Of a DNA stretch of 64,000 bases, positions 35,824 through 44,850 are shown one piece after another (the first letter of the stretch is position 1; each line of letters starts with the position of its first letter). This stretch comes from Verrucomicrobiia bacterium. Lineage in GTDB: Bacteria; Verrucomicrobiota; Verrucomicrobiia; Limisphaerales; JADLHS01. The notes below the pieces were generated by a model. It did no database searches. It saw nothing but the letters and a program-made list of their open reading frames with translations, and was not told the origin of the DNA. Both the position numbers and the translations under genes were made by a program. The stretch lies in assembly GCA_026125285.1 (NCBI GenBank), contig JAHCLO010000010.1, forward strand, positions 1 to 64,000, read 5' to 3'.

Positions 35824-36945
35824 ATGAACCAATACCTGTTTCCCAATCGTTACACCCGCCGTGATTTCATCCGCTCCGGCGCACTCGCCGCGGCCGGTCT
35901 GGCGCTCTCGCTCCCGAATCTGGCGGGCGCCAAAGACAAGCCGGAGAAAACCGCCCCGGTGCGCATCGGCAGCGGACATTGGACCTACACGCTCGACGAA
36001 AACTGGGGCCGGCTGCCCGAAGGCATGAAATACGGCTACGGTTGCGGCATCGTGGTGGATTCCAAGGATCGCGTCTATGTCACCACGCGCTCGATGGACC
36101 CGTGCGTGGCCGTGTTCAACCGCAAGGGCAAGCTGCTGGAAACCTGGAGCAACGACTTTGCCGGAAAAGTCGGCTACACCCTTGATCAAGTGAAGGATAC
36201 CGCTCACGGTCTTTATTGGAGCAAAGAGGGGCGTCGTGAATTCCTTTATTTCACTGAAAACGCCAGCACGAATCGCGAGGGGCCGAAGTTGGGCAAACGC
36301 GTCTATAAGACCGACCTGCAAGGCCGGATTCTCTACACTATTGGCAACGTGGCGCGGGAGGATTCGACCTCGCAGAAGTTCGACTGGACCAACCCCACCG
36401 ACGTGGCCGTGGCGCCCAACGGCGACATTTATGTGGTGGACGGCTACGGCAGCCAACGCGTGAGCCGATTCGACAAGAACTTCCGCCACCTCAGAACCAT
36501 CGGCGGTCGGGGAACTGAGCACGGCCAGTTCAACACTTGTCACGGCATCTGGATCAAGACGGTGAAAAACCACGAGCCGGAAGTGTACATCGCCGACCGC
36601 GCCAATGGGCGCTACGAAATCTTTTCGCTGGAATTGGAATACAAACGCACCGTCGCGGGCAGGTTTGTGCGCAATCCCTGCTGCTTCTATCAACACAATG
36701 ACCATCTCTACGTCCCGGACCTCGCGGCCATGGTCGCGATCACGGACGTGGAAGACCATCCGGTGGCCATGCTGGGCGACGGCAAGGAAGCCGATGCCAA
36801 AACCGACCGTCCGAACAACAAGACCAACCCCGCGCTCTTCGCGGCACCGCATGCCCTGTGCGTGGATTCACGCGGCGATTTCTACCTCTTGGAATGGGTG
36901 GACTTTGGCCGCGTGCGCAAGTTCGTTCACACGCCGCAAATCTGA
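35824..36945 (+). CDS. Tat-exported NHL-repeat (six-bladed propeller) protein
   Basis: 373 residues. A twin-arginine signal is clear: YTRRDFIRSGALAAAGLALS, cleaved near NLAGA. The mature part has NHL repeats (CGIVVDSKDRVYVTTRS, PTDVAVAPNGDIYVVDGYGSQRVSRFD, FNTCHGIWIKT, ALCVDSRGDFYLLEWVDFGRVRKF) as in peptidylglycine-lyase-like and other six-bladed propellers. Probably periplasmic, binding or acting on an unknown ligand; Tat export suggests folding with a cofactor or metal in the cytoplasm. Paralogues of this type are common in PVC genomes. Confidence 0.72.
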   Translation: MNQYLFPNRYTRRDFIRSGALAAAGLALSLPNLAGAKDKPEKTAPVRIGSGHWTYTLDENWGRLPEGMKYGYGCGIVVDSKDRVYVTTRSMDPCVAVFNRKGKLLETWSNDFAGKVGYTLDQVKDTAHGLYWSKEGRREFLYFTENASTNREGPKLGKRVYKTDLQGRILYTIGNVAREDSTSQKFDWTNPTDVAVAPNGDIYVVDGYGSQRVSRFDKNFRHLRTIGGRGTEHGQFNTCHGIWIKTVKNHEPEVYIADRANGRYEIFSLELEYKRTVAGRFVRNPCCFYQHNDHLYVPDLAAMVAITDVEDHPVAMLGDGKEADAKTDRPNNKTNPALFAAPHALCVDSRGDFYLLEWVDFGRVRKFVHTPQI

Positions 36946-37004
36946 CGGCTGTGGGGACACGATCTTCGAGTCGCACCTCGGGAACGTGAAGCGTACGGGT
37001 GTAA

Positions 37005-37185
37005 CGCCGGTTTTCCAACCGGCGAGCGGCCCGGCTGGAAAGTCGGCGATACCAGGCTGCGGTTCGTGGAAGACCTCTGCGAATTCCAATTCGCCCATTT
37101 GGACCATGACCCCGTAGCGGCGTGTTGGTAGAGCGCCGCGTACCGGCTGTTGTTGAAATGGCGGCGCTGCCGAGCCGCTGCTACG
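37005..37185. repeat. Palindromic repeat elements in the 36946-37290 gap
   Basis: An 8-bp perfect stem CGCCGGTT-TTCC-AACCGGCG lies at 37005-37024. A second palindromic unit with outer CGTAGCGG at 37113-37120 and an imperfect mirror ending CTACG at 37185 follows. Both belong to the modular GTAG/CTAC family by loop and outer-arm sequence. I see no gene in this 345-bp gap. Confidence 0.5.
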
Positions 37186-37290
37186 TCGAGGTTCATGGGC
37201 CGATGTCAGGTGGGACGGCGGTTGGCGGGCGCATGGCGTAGGATACAAGTTGGCGTTTGCAATCCTCGGGCGCGTCCGTAAGTTGCGGGC

Positions 37291-38478
37291 GTGAACAGTG
37301 ATTATTCCATTGCCGCGCATTGGCCGGGCGGATTCGACGAATCCGGGCTGCAGGCTTGGGCGGAGGGGCTGCGCCAGCAATTGACGGCGCCGCAGGTTTC
37401 GCTGGGGTTGGTGTTCATGTCGCCGCGCTTCTTTCCGCACGCCCAACAAGTCCTGGAAATCCTGCGAGTTCACGCGCGCATTCCGCTGTTGGCGGGTTGT
37501 TCAAGCAACAGTCTGGTGGCCGGGGCGCATGAGATCGAGGAGGACGCAGGTCTGGTGCTGGCGCTCTACGCCTTGCCCGGCGGCCAACTGCGCGGGATTC
37601 ATTTCAACCAGGAACAAGTGGAGAGCGCCGACGAAGCGGCTTACTGGCCCACGGAAACCGGCGTGGGACCGCAACAGACCAATGGCTGGCTCGTCTTTGC
37701 CGATCCTTTCCATCTCGACTCCGAATCCTGGATGCGCTCCTGGAACGAGGCCTACGCGCCTTTGCCGGTACTCGGGGGTCTCGCCAGCGGGGAATCGAAC
37801 GAGCAACGCACGCAGGTTTATCTCAATGGCGAGGTGTTTGAAGAGGGCGGCGTGGCGATTTCCGTGGGCGGCGACGTTAAACTGCTCGGCGTCATTTCCC
37901 AGGGCTGCACGCCCATCGGCGAAACGTGGACCCTCACGCGCGTCGAACAGAATCTCATCCACGAAATCGGCAACCGGCCTGCCTACGAGGTGCTGGTCGA
38001 AACCGTGAACCAATTGTCCGCTGAGGAGCAACGCAAAACCCGCGGCAATCTGTTCATCGGCCTGGTGGTGAACGAGTATCTCGAGGATTTTCATCGCGGC
38101 GATTTCCTTGTGCGCAACCTGCTGGGCGGCGATCCCAACTCCGGCATCATCGCCGTGGGCGCCCTGCCACGCGCGGGGCAGACCGTGCAGTTCCAGCGGC
38201 GCGATGCGACGGCCGCCAATGAGGATATGCACGAGTTGCTGGCCCGCACCAAACGCGAACTGGCCGGAGCGACCATCTACGGCGGCTGCCTGTGCAGTTG
38301 CAACGGCCGGGGCAAGCATCTCTTCGGCGCGCCAAATCACGACGCGCAAACCGTGCAGCAACAGTTCGGTCCGCTGGGTTTGGCGGGTTTCTTTTGCAAC
38401 GGCGAGATCGGACCCGTAGGGAAAAAGAATTTTCTCCACGGCTACACTGCGTCATTGGCGCTGTTTGTGAAGAAGTAG
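37291..38478 (+). CDS. FIST-domain sensor protein
   Basis: 395 residues, GTG start. FIST_N region: VSLGLVFMSPRFFPHAQQVLE, LLAGCSSNSLVAGAHEIEED, VLGGLASGESNEQRTQVYLNGEV. FIST_C region: GCTPIGETWTLTRVEQNLIHEIGNRPAYEVL, then LLARTKRELAGATIYGGCLCSCNGRG and GFFCNGEIGPVG. FIST proteins are thought to bind small ligands and often feed two-component or c-di-GMP pathways; here it is free-standing and soluble with no partner gene. It converges with the AmpG-like transporter. Confidence 0.8.
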   Translation: MNSDYSIAAHWPGGFDESGLQAWAEGLRQQLTAPQVSLGLVFMSPRFFPHAQQVLEILRVHARIPLLAGCSSNSLVAGAHEIEEDAGLVLALYALPGGQLRGIHFNQEQVESADEAAYWPTETGVGPQQTNGWLVFADPFHLDSESWMRSWNEAYAPLPVLGGLASGESNEQRTQVYLNGEVFEEGGVAISVGGDVKLLGVISQGCTPIGETWTLTRVEQNLIHEIGNRPAYEVLVETVNQLSAEEQRKTRGNLFIGLVVNEYLEDFHRGDFLVRNLLGGDPNSGIIAVGALPRAGQTVQFQRRDATAANEDMHELLARTKRELAGATIYGGCLCSCNGRGKHLFGAPNHDAQTVQQQFGPLGLAGFFCNGEIGPVGKKNFLHGYTASLALFVKK

Positions 38479-38538
38479 TTGGCCGTCCGGGTTCGACCCG
38501 AGAAGCCGTGAGCCCCGGGCAAGCGCAGGGGTGCTGCT

Positions 38539-40398
38539 TCAGTCCGTCTTCTTCCCAAACTCCGGATCGAGCGGAACCAACTTCACCACAATGAATCCGG
38601 GGATCGTAGCCAGCAGCACCCAAACGAAGAAATGCTGGTAACCGATGAGTTCCTGCAGCCAGCCGCTGAACATCCCGGGCAGCATCATGCCCAACGCCAT
38701 GAAGCCGGTGCAGATGGCGTAGTGCGCGGTCTTGTGCGCGCCGCGCGCAATGTAAATCATCACCAACAGATATGCCGCGAAGCCAAAGCCGTAACCGAAT
38801 TGCTCGATGGCCACGCAGGCGTTGACGATCAGGAACGCGTCCGGCTGGGCGTAGGAGAGATACACATACACCAGGTTCGGCAACTGAATCGCCAGCACCA
38901 TCGGCCAGAGCCACGCGCGCAATCCGTTGCGCGACGCCACGAACCCGCCGAGCAGACCGCCCAGCGTCAAAGCAAGCGTGCCCACCGTGCCATAAACGAA
39001 TCCCACCTGGCCGGTCGTGAGCGCCAATCCGCCGACTTCGAGTGCGTCGAGCAGGAACGGCGCGGCCAGTTTTACCAGTTGCGCCTCCGCGAACCGATAG
39101 AGCAGCAGGAAGAGCAGAAACACGCCGATGTGGTCCTTGCGAAAGAACGAACCAAAAGTCTTGAAGAATTCCTTGATGAAAACGGGGATGCCCTGGACGT
39201 CGCCCGGTTGATCGCCCGTCGGATGCGGCAGGATGAACCGATGATAAATCCCAAAGCACACGAACAGCGCCACCAACACCGCGAAGGTGAGGGTCCAGGA
39301 CAGCACAATGTTGCCGGAACGAATCTCAAACTGGGCAGAGGTTTCGCCCTTGAGTTTGGGATCCAGTTGAATGACCAACCGCGCCGGCTGCTGCCAGTTT
39401 GAATCGTCAAACACCAGCCGCGAACCTTCAATCAGCGACACGCTCTTGTCGCCGGACTTGAACACCGGCGTCACCACAATCTCTTTGCCGGGCGGCTTGG
39501 AAAGTTGCAGCGACACGATGCCGAGGTTGCCGGCGACATCGCTCTTGGCCTGGATTTCCGGTCCGAACCGCTCCCGCAGAAATTTACCCAACGGCTCGCT
39601 GATGGTTCGCGTCCACCAAGAGGGACCTTCGCTTTTCTGCTCGGCAAATTTGGCCCGCTGTTGCGTGCGGATGAAATTATTCGTCGTGTTCCAGTCCTTC
39701 GCCGAGGCAATCAGCGCGCTGACCTCGGCCCGGGAACGCGCCTGGGGATTGATTTCCAGCGTCGCAGGATTGGCGATCAGGCGCAGTTCCCCTTCCGCGG
39801 CAACCGCGATTGCACGGGATTCCAGATTCAAGGTTTCGAGGATCGCCGCCCCCGGTCGGCCCGCCACATCTAGTTCCATTTTCGGCAAGCCAGTGTGGGT
39901 CTGAATGTAACCCGCCAGCATCACGAGCAAGCCCTGCCCCGTGATCATGGAAATACGGAAGAACGTGCTGCGGATGCCGACAAAAAAAGCCTGTTGTTTT
40001 TCATTCAACGCCAGCATGTAGAAGCCGTCCGCCGCGATGTCGTGCGTGGCCGAACTGAACGCCACCAGATAAAACACCGTCAGCGTGGCCTGAAAAAAGA
40101 CGGGCAGCGGCAACGTCAAACCGACGGCCGCGAACGCCGTGCCCATGAGCAGTTGCGTCACCCAAATCCACCAGCGCCGCGTGCGCAGAATATCCACCAC
40201 CGGACTCCATAACGGCTTGATGACCCAGGGCAGGTACAGCCACGCCGTGTAGAACGCGATGTCGGTGTTCGACACGCCGAGGCTTTTGTACAGAATGACC
40301 GAAACGAAATTGACCACCGCGAACGGCAACCCTTGCGCCAGATAAAGCGTGGGAATCCAGGCCCAGGGATTTCGGTAAGTCGGTTTTGCGTCAGCCAT
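38539..40398 (-). CDS. AmpG-like MFS transporter with large periplasmic insertion
   Basis: 619 residues starting MADAKPTYRNPWAWIP. The MFS/AmpG pattern is good in the first five helices (YLAQGLPFAVVNFVSVILY, WLYLPWVIKPLWSPVVDI, ATHDIAADGFYM) and in helices 6-12. AmpG carries anhydro-muropeptides inward; here the substrate is unknown. Between helix 5 and helix 6, residues ~170-362, a hydrophilic insert of about 190 residues faces the periplasm by topology. Its second part (IEGSRLVFDDSNWQQPARLVIQL) resembles a Calx-beta-type beta-sandwich. A start at 40443 adds 15 residues with no family match. The organisation is unusual for MFS. Confidence 0.72.
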   Translation of the reverse strand: MADAKPTYRNPWAWIPTLYLAQGLPFAVVNFVSVILYKSLGVSNTDIAFYTAWLYLPWVIKPLWSPVVDILRTRRWWIWVTQLLMGTAFAAVGLTLPLPVFFQATLTVFYLVAFSSATHDIAADGFYMLALNEKQQAFFVGIRSTFFRISMITGQGLLVMLAGYIQTHTGLPKMELDVAGRPGAAILETLNLESRAIAVAAEGELRLIANPATLEINPQARSRAEVSALIASAKDWNTTNNFIRTQQRAKFAEQKSEGPSWWTRTISEPLGKFLRERFGPEIQAKSDVAGNLGIVSLQLSKPPGKEIVVTPVFKSGDKSVSLIEGSRLVFDDSNWQQPARLVIQLDPKLKGETSAQFEIRSGNIVLSWTLTFAVLVALFVCFGIYHRFILPHPTGDQPGDVQGIPVFIKEFFKTFGSFFRKDHIGVFLLFLLLYRFAEAQLVKLAAPFLLDALEVGGLALTTGQVGFVYGTVGTLALTLGGLLGGFVASRNGLRAWLWPMVLAIQLPNLVYVYLSYAQPDAFLIVNACVAIEQFGYGFGFAAYLLVMIYIARGAHKTAHYAICTGFMALGMMLPGMFSGWLQELIGYQHFFVWVLLATIPGFIVVKLVPLDPEFGKKTD

Positions 40399-40840
40399 GC
40401 GATGCCTTTGGAACACGCGCCACCCTTCGTGACGGCGGCCCAAGGTTTAACTGCAAGCCTCCAACCACGGCAAGCGGGAAAGCAGAGTCAAATCCAGCCG
40501 CCGTGGCAACTCAACCACAACGCGCGTCCCATCTACATTGGTCAGGTTGCCGAGGGGATCGTAATCATAAGACGTGTCACCTTTGGCGACCGGTCAGCGG
40601 TGATCAAGAGGCTCCCATTGGCTGCGGGCCAGTCGGTTGATTTTGCACCTGCGTCAGCGGCTATTGGCCGCCAAAGCGGGTGTTTCACCCGAACGAGTCG
40701 GCTTATGGGAGCGAAACCAAATTCCTCCAACCGTCGCCGAACGGGCGAAGTTTGCGAAGCTCAAAGTCCCTTCTGACGGCTTACCCCCACCCAACCCAAC
40801 ACTGCGACGAAGAAGTCTCGATAGATACTGCGGGGCACGG

Positions 40841-40917
40841 GTAGGGCGCGTCACTCCGTGCGCGCCGTTGGGAAAGCGAGGGGCCAGTTGCGGCGCGCAC
40901 GGAGTGACGCGCCCTAC
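40841..40917. repeat. Perfect 27-bp inverted repeat (GTAG/CTAC family)
   Basis: GTAGGGCGCGTCACTCCGTG and seven further bases at 40841-40867 are the exact reverse complement of 40891-40917; 23 bp lie between. TCC sits in the left arm and GGA in the right arm, as in related copies. It interrupts the RHS fragment region. Confidence 0.8.
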
Positions 40918-41225
40918 CACGTTGCGCCATTTGTTTCTCACGAGACTTGGCGCCAGTTGTTGGGGGTTTGTCATAGCAAGGCACCGCCGACGCCCTGCGC
41001 CTGAATACGCTCACGCTGTCCTGCGCGGTGCGACCGTAGGTGTCCTCGGTGGTGGCCGTGTAGCTGTTGTTGCCGCTGGCCAGGGTGGCGCCGGCCCGCG
41101 CCCAACTGCCGTCGGCATACACGTTCGCGTTGCCGGCGCTCAGGCCGGTGCCGCTGACGGCTACGTGATCCAGATTCGCTCCCGGCTGACTGGCCAGGCC
41201 CGCCACCGTGAGCGTGCCGCTGCGG

Positions 41226-41282
41226 GTGGCATTGGTCAGTTCATTCCGGTTGTTCACGCCAAAGGTTTGCACGAGTGCGTTG
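41226..41282. repeat. Direct repeat of RHS core, copy 1
   Basis: 57 bp matching 42604-42660 at 55 positions, same orientation. It encodes the QTFGVNNRNELTNAT stretch. It marks a duplication within the RHS locus flanking the RHS 3' end and the possible immunity gene. Confidence 0.8.
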
Positions 41283-41290
41283 GGGGACTT

Positions 41291-41578
41291 TCAGCTTGAT
41301 TGCCCTGTCACAATCTCAAAATAGTCGTAGATTGAAGGCGTATCATCCCAAGTTTGCCGCTCACCATCAGATCGCCGCAGCCACACAACAATAGGGGGTT
41401 CATCAGAACCCGATACCACTTCCCAGATCTCACCGGCCCTGAAGACGGTGCCGGTCTCCTGACCAACTGTGTCCCTCGCCACGACGTCTTTCAGCAGGCG
41501 AACCATTTGACCAGCAACCAAACCACACGCGTAGTGTTTGATTGGATAGACACCCACCAATTTCCATTTCTGTTCCAT
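41291..41578 (-). CDS. Small protein, possible immunity partner of the RHS tail
   Basis: 95 residues, acidic and without signal peptide: MEQKWKLVGVYPIKHYACGL, then a beta-rich middle (GTVFRAGEIWEVVSGSDEPPIVVWLRRSDGE) and YDYFEIVTG at the end. It begins 4 bp after the RHS stop, exactly where immunity genes of RHS toxins sit. I recognise no family; the role is inferred from position only. Confidence 0.45.
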   Translation of the reverse strand: MEQKWKLVGVYPIKHYACGLVAGQMVRLLKDVVARDTVGQETGTVFRAGEIWEVVSGSDEPPIVVWLRRSDGERQTWDDTPSIYDYFEIVTGQSS

Positions 41579-41582
41579 AGAC

Positions 41583-43205
41583 CTACCATTGAATTGGGCA
41601 TCGGCGACTCATAAAGTGCGTGATGTCGTCGTCCGACAAGTCTTCCGCAGAGTGGAGGTGTTCGTTCATTTTCTTCTGCATGTCAGCAGTGGACTTCAAC
41701 TGTTCCCCTTTTGCCCCGATTGCTTTTGCGCCCGTGACGACGGTTTGCCCAATTGCCTTGACGTCTGAAGGGGCTGTGACGATCGCAACCGGCACAGCAA
41801 CTCGACCAAGGATTCCCCTCAGCGGCTTCGCAGCCGTCGTCGAAAGCTTCATCAATTTCGCAGTCAAACCAGCTTCCCGCACGCTTTGAGCTACCACGCC
41901 ATTAGGGAACTGCTTAACGATCTTGTCGAGTATTCCAGCCTTCCGCAACTCCTCTAATTGGCTGGGAGTAAGAGGCTGTGGAGTGACACCCTTATGCGGA
42001 ATTGGGCGAAGTGTCTCGGCATCCCACCTCAAGTTGCCAGTTTGGATGTGCATTCCGCCGTGTCCTGGCTCGCAACGCCATTTGGCCAGTCCGAACGGGT
42101 CAAAGGCGTTCACAGCGTCGTTGCCAAGGAACTTATACAAGTGCAACCCGCCTGCTTCCTCAATCGGATCCCGATTTAGCCACCGCTGCAAATTCGGCTC
42201 GTAATAGCGGAAGCCGTAGTAATACAGCCCCGCGTTGGCGTGCCATTCCTTGCTGCTGAAACGGTAGGTGTTCGCCTCCGCCAGCGGGCCGGCCATGCCC
42301 AGCAGGTTGCCGTAAGGATCATACTGATACCGCGCCACCACCGCCCCATTCGTGTTCATCAACGCCGTGATGTTGCCGTTGCCATCGGCGTGGTAGTAGG
42401 CGTGAGCGGTTGAAGGTTGAAGGTTGAGGGTTGAGTGATCGGTGCGGGCTCGTAGCGCGGGTTTCCAACCTGCTGTATCGCGGATTTGCAATCCGCAGGC
42501 GTCGCCAGGCAGCAACGTCACGAAGCGTTCAGGCGGTCTGCCGAATGGAATTCGGCGATACAGCGGAGTGCAACTCCGCGCTACGGCCGGGGCTATCCCG
42601 AGCGTGGCGTTGGTCAGTTCATTCCGATTGTTCACGCCAAAGGTTTGCACGAGTGCGTTGTTGGTCCGGTGCTGCAAGTTCCAGGCTTTATCATACGCAT
42701 ACCCAAACTGCTCCTGCAACCGTGGCGTTGTCGTGTTCGCTTCCCAGCCCTTGGCCGTCTGCAACTGGCCGATGTTGTCGTAAGTGTAATCCACGTAGTT
42801 GCCCCCGGTGAAGGTCTGCCGCGTGCGCTGGTTGGCGGCGTTCACCTGGTATTCGTGCTGGTTGAGCACGTTGAGGTATTGATTGTGCAACATGGTGCCC
42901 GTCAGCCGGGCCAACGCGTCGTAGGCGTGGGTCAGGTAAAGATGGTAATCGGTGCTCTCATCGGCATACCAGACGCTCGGCAGTTCCAGTTCATGGACCT
43001 GGGCGGACGCGCCGGCAAAGTAGCTATAGCGGAACGTCCCCGCCGCCGAGGTGACGTTGGTGAGGCGGTTCAGATGATCGTAACCGTAGCTTTGTGTCCA
43101 GGGCGAGGCATTGGGTTGGCGCACGGACATTCCCGCCCGCCGCCGCGCGGTGTGGGGGTAGGTGCATTGCAGCACCTTGCCGCTGGCGTTGGATTTGGAA
43201 AGCAA
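41583..43205 (-). CDS. 5'-truncated RHS repeat protein with variable C-terminal tail
   Basis: 540 residues from a TTG. YD repeats (YGYDHLNRLTNVTSAAGTFRYSY, YTYDNIGQLQTAKGWE, YQYDPYGNLLG) lead to the RHS core YYYGFRYYEPNLQRWLNRDPI and FDPFGL (about residue 369), followed by a 170-residue tail that is the variable, toxin-type position in RHS systems. The frame is open upstream to ~43279, reading RHS-like residues, and meets the end of the porin gene directly; no signal peptide or N-terminal wall region exists. So this is an orphan tail cut off at its 5' side, and expression is doubtful. Residues ~201-267 come from inserted repeats. Confidence 0.65.
   Translation of the reverse strand: MLSKSNASGKVLQCTYPHTARRRAGMSVRQPNASPWTQSYGYDHLNRLTNVTSAAGTFRYSYFAGASAQVHELELPSVWYADESTDYHLYLTHAYDALARLTGTMLHNQYLNVLNQHEYQVNAANQRTRQTFTGGNYVDYTYDNIGQLQTAKGWEANTTTPRLQEQFGYAYDKAWNLQHRTNNALVQTFGVNNRNELTNATLGIAPAVARSCTPLYRRIPFGRPPERFVTLLPGDACGLQIRDTAGWKPALRARTDHSTLNLQPSTAHAYYHADGNGNITALMNTNGAVVARYQYDPYGNLLGMAGPLAEANTYRFSSKEWHANAGLYYYGFRYYEPNLQRWLNRDPIEEAGGLHLYKFLGNDAVNAFDPFGLAKWRCEPGHGGMHIQTGNLRWDAETLRPIPHKGVTPQPLTPSQLEELRKAGILDKIVKQFPNGVVAQSVREAGLTAKLMKLSTTAAKPLRGILGRVAVPVAIVTAPSDVKAIGQTVVTGAKAIGAKGEQLKSTADMQKKMNEHLHSAEDLSDDDITHFMSRRCPIQW
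42408..42435. repeat. Heptamer tandem repeat GGTTGAA/GGTTGAG
   Basis: Four 7-bp units in a row (two GGTTGAA, two GGTTGAG), read in frame on the minus strand within the RHS gene as part of STLNLQPSTA. A similar heptamer array (AAATCCG) occurs in hypF. Confidence 0.7.
42452..42584. repeat. Modular palindromic element with four 7-3-7 hairpins
   Basis: Outer arms GTAGCGCGG (42452) and CCGCGCTAC (ending 42584). Inside are four 17-bp hairpin units, each 7-bp arms around a 3-nt loop: 42457-42473 (loop TCC, one mismatch), 42480-42496 (TGC), 42540-42556 (GGA) and 42563-42579 (GCA). The 6-bp spacers TGTATC and GATACA are reverse complements, so the whole element is symmetric. It lies in frame in the RHS gene. 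Confidence 0.85.
42604..42660. repeat. Direct repeat of RHS core, copy 2
   Basis: Partner of 41226-41282 with two differences in 57 bp. It lies immediately beside the modular palindrome in the RHS gene. Confidence 0.8.
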
Positions 43206-43279
43206 CCGCCCGGTGGCGTGAGGGACAAACCGGACGGCGTGCCCCAGTTCGGTCAGGAACAGTCTGTTCGCCTCAGGCC

Positions 43280-44695
43280 TCAGTAGTTGAACTCGATCTG
43301 CGCCCAGAATTTGTGGGCGTCCACGTTGGCGGCGGCGATGGCGGGCGGCGCGGCGTCTCGGCCGTGGTAGTAGGAGTACTTCAACATGGCGCTCGAGTGC
43401 TTGCCGAGTTTTTTGGAAAGCACCACGTCATACTCGTGGCCAAAATCCGCGCCGCCTTTGTCGGCATCCAGTTTGTGATAGACGAACCGCAGTGGCATCT
43501 GCCCGGGGAGTGTGACTTGGACATAAGCGTACAAGTCGCGCAAGCCGGCGTTGGGGGTGGCCAGGTACATATCCGCCCAGCCGTTGAAGGCGTGCAACGT
43601 GGCCAGCGGCGTCTTGAAGCCGACCCGCCCGGGCGCGCTGTCATTGCGCCCGCTGCCGAGCACCTCGTAGCCGACGCCGAACGCAAACGGCTTCACGTTG
43701 CCTGACAACTCGAAGTTGTAGTAGAGCGCGTCGTAGTCCAGCGCGCTGTCGGCGTAGTCCGTCTGCCACGCAACCTCTGCGCGGTAGCCGAGCGCGAGCG
43801 TGTCCGTGACCGGTGCGCTGCCGGCAAAGTAGCCGCCGTAGGTCGCGCAGGAATTGTCGAAGCGCGTCGCGCCCGCGCCGAGGTCCAGGTCCAGCAGGTA
43901 GGCGTAACCCACGAACCGGCCGTACTCGAACGGTGCGTACGAAATGTTGAGCAGGTGCGAATCCGAGTCGAAATCTCGGTTGGCCACGGGCAGGCCCGAC
44001 ACGTCACCGAACACGCGGTTCACCTCCCACAAATATCCGTAGTAAAGGTCCAACTCCTTCACGGGCGTGAACGTCGCGCTGACCGCGTCGAAGGTCTGCA
44101 TGTTTTGCCGCCAGCCGACGTCGCCGATGAAGCGGTGGTTGTCCAACGCGATGCGCTGCCGGCCGATCTTGGCGCCGACTTGATTATCGTAGTTGTAGGC
44201 AAGCCAGGCCTGGTTGAGTTCGGTGGTGGGCGGGTCGGCCACGGGCGGGCGCGTCCCTTGTCCGTTCGAGCCGGCGGCATTGAAGTTATGCTCCGGCCCC
44301 AGCACGGCGATGTTCTCGCCCTCCAGCATGGCGGTGAAGCCGTAAAGCGGCGCGGTGGTGAATCCGAACCGCGTGCGGAGCGTCGCCGCGTTCGAGTCCT
44401 TGGCGAAGCGGTCGTCCTCGGCGAATTCGTAGCGCAGGCGGGCATTGAGGCTGAACTTGCCCTGGGCAATCGCATCGGGGAGTTTGCCATTGAAGAAGCT
44501 GTCCAGCGTCCCTTTTTCCGCCGCCGCTACCGGTGTCGCGGGTGCTGCCACAGTTGGCGGGGTCGGTGGCGCCGGCGGCTGGCCGGTGCCCGGCAGTGAA
44601 AATGGCTTTGCCTGCGCGAAGGCCGATGCCGCGAGGACCATGAACATGGTTCCACCGGTCCAGACTTCTTTTGAGCGGGATAAACCGTCTCTCAT
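43280..44695 (-). CDS. Outer-membrane porin, alginate-export-like
   Basis: 471 residues. A signal peptide (VWTGGTMFMVLAASAFAQA) is followed by a Pro/Ala-rich linker and then amphipathic beta strands throughout (NARLRYEFAEDDRFAK, TLRTRFGFTTAP, AWLAYNYDNQVGAKIGRQRI, LDLYYGYLWEVNRVFG). The C-terminus ends in an aromatic residue (AQIEFNY), as for barrel proteins handled by BamA. The strand pattern resembles the alginate-export porin family. It is downstream of ileS on the same strand, 155 bp away. Solute unknown. Confidence 0.75.
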   Translation of the reverse strand: MRDGLSRSKEVWTGGTMFMVLAASAFAQAKPFSLPGTGQPPAPPTPPTVAAPATPVAAAEKGTLDSFFNGKLPDAIAQGKFSLNARLRYEFAEDDRFAKDSNAATLRTRFGFTTAPLYGFTAMLEGENIAVLGPEHNFNAAGSNGQGTRPPVADPPTTELNQAWLAYNYDNQVGAKIGRQRIALDNHRFIGDVGWRQNMQTFDAVSATFTPVKELDLYYGYLWEVNRVFGDVSGLPVANRDFDSDSHLLNISYAPFEYGRFVGYAYLLDLDLGAGATRFDNSCATYGGYFAGSAPVTDTLALGYRAEVAWQTDYADSALDYDALYYNFELSGNVKPFAFGVGYEVLGSGRNDSAPGRVGFKTPLATLHAFNGWADMYLATPNAGLRDLYAYVQVTLPGQMPLRFVYHKLDADKGGADFGHEYDVVLSKKLGKHSSAMLKYSYYHGRDAAPPAIAAANVDAHKFWAQIEFNY

Positions 44696-44850
44696 AAGGT
44701 GGATTCAGTCTGGTACACTTGCCGCGGGAAAACCATGATTCAAGTCAAAGCGCCCGCGCGTTGGATGCGCGGTGAGCCACTGCTACAAACCCGGTGGCTG
44801 AAGGACGATCTAGTGATCCGGGCCTGCAGGGGCCTGCACCCGTTGTTGCT

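Larger units (their letters stand above)
40447..41283 (-). pseudogene. RHS/YD-repeat protein fragments
   Basis: Two minus-strand pieces of an RHS coding frame remain. At about 40580-40500 a frame encodes YDYDPLGNLTNVDGTRVVV, a classic YD repeat, broken upstream by a stop. At 41283-41020 another encodes QTFGVNNRNELTNATRSG followed by about 70 residues of beta-rich RHS-type sequence (LASQPGANLDHVAV, YADGSWARAGATL). A 77-bp palindrome has landed at 40841-40917, and the frame downstream of it is meaningless. These are probably displaced RHS parts from duplication or tail exchange. Confidence 0.6.

Noticed and set aside
40841..40917. Perfect 27-bp inverted repeat as an intrinsic terminator
   Set aside because: The loop is 23 bp, no T tract follows, no intact gene ends there, and related copies occur inside coding sequence.
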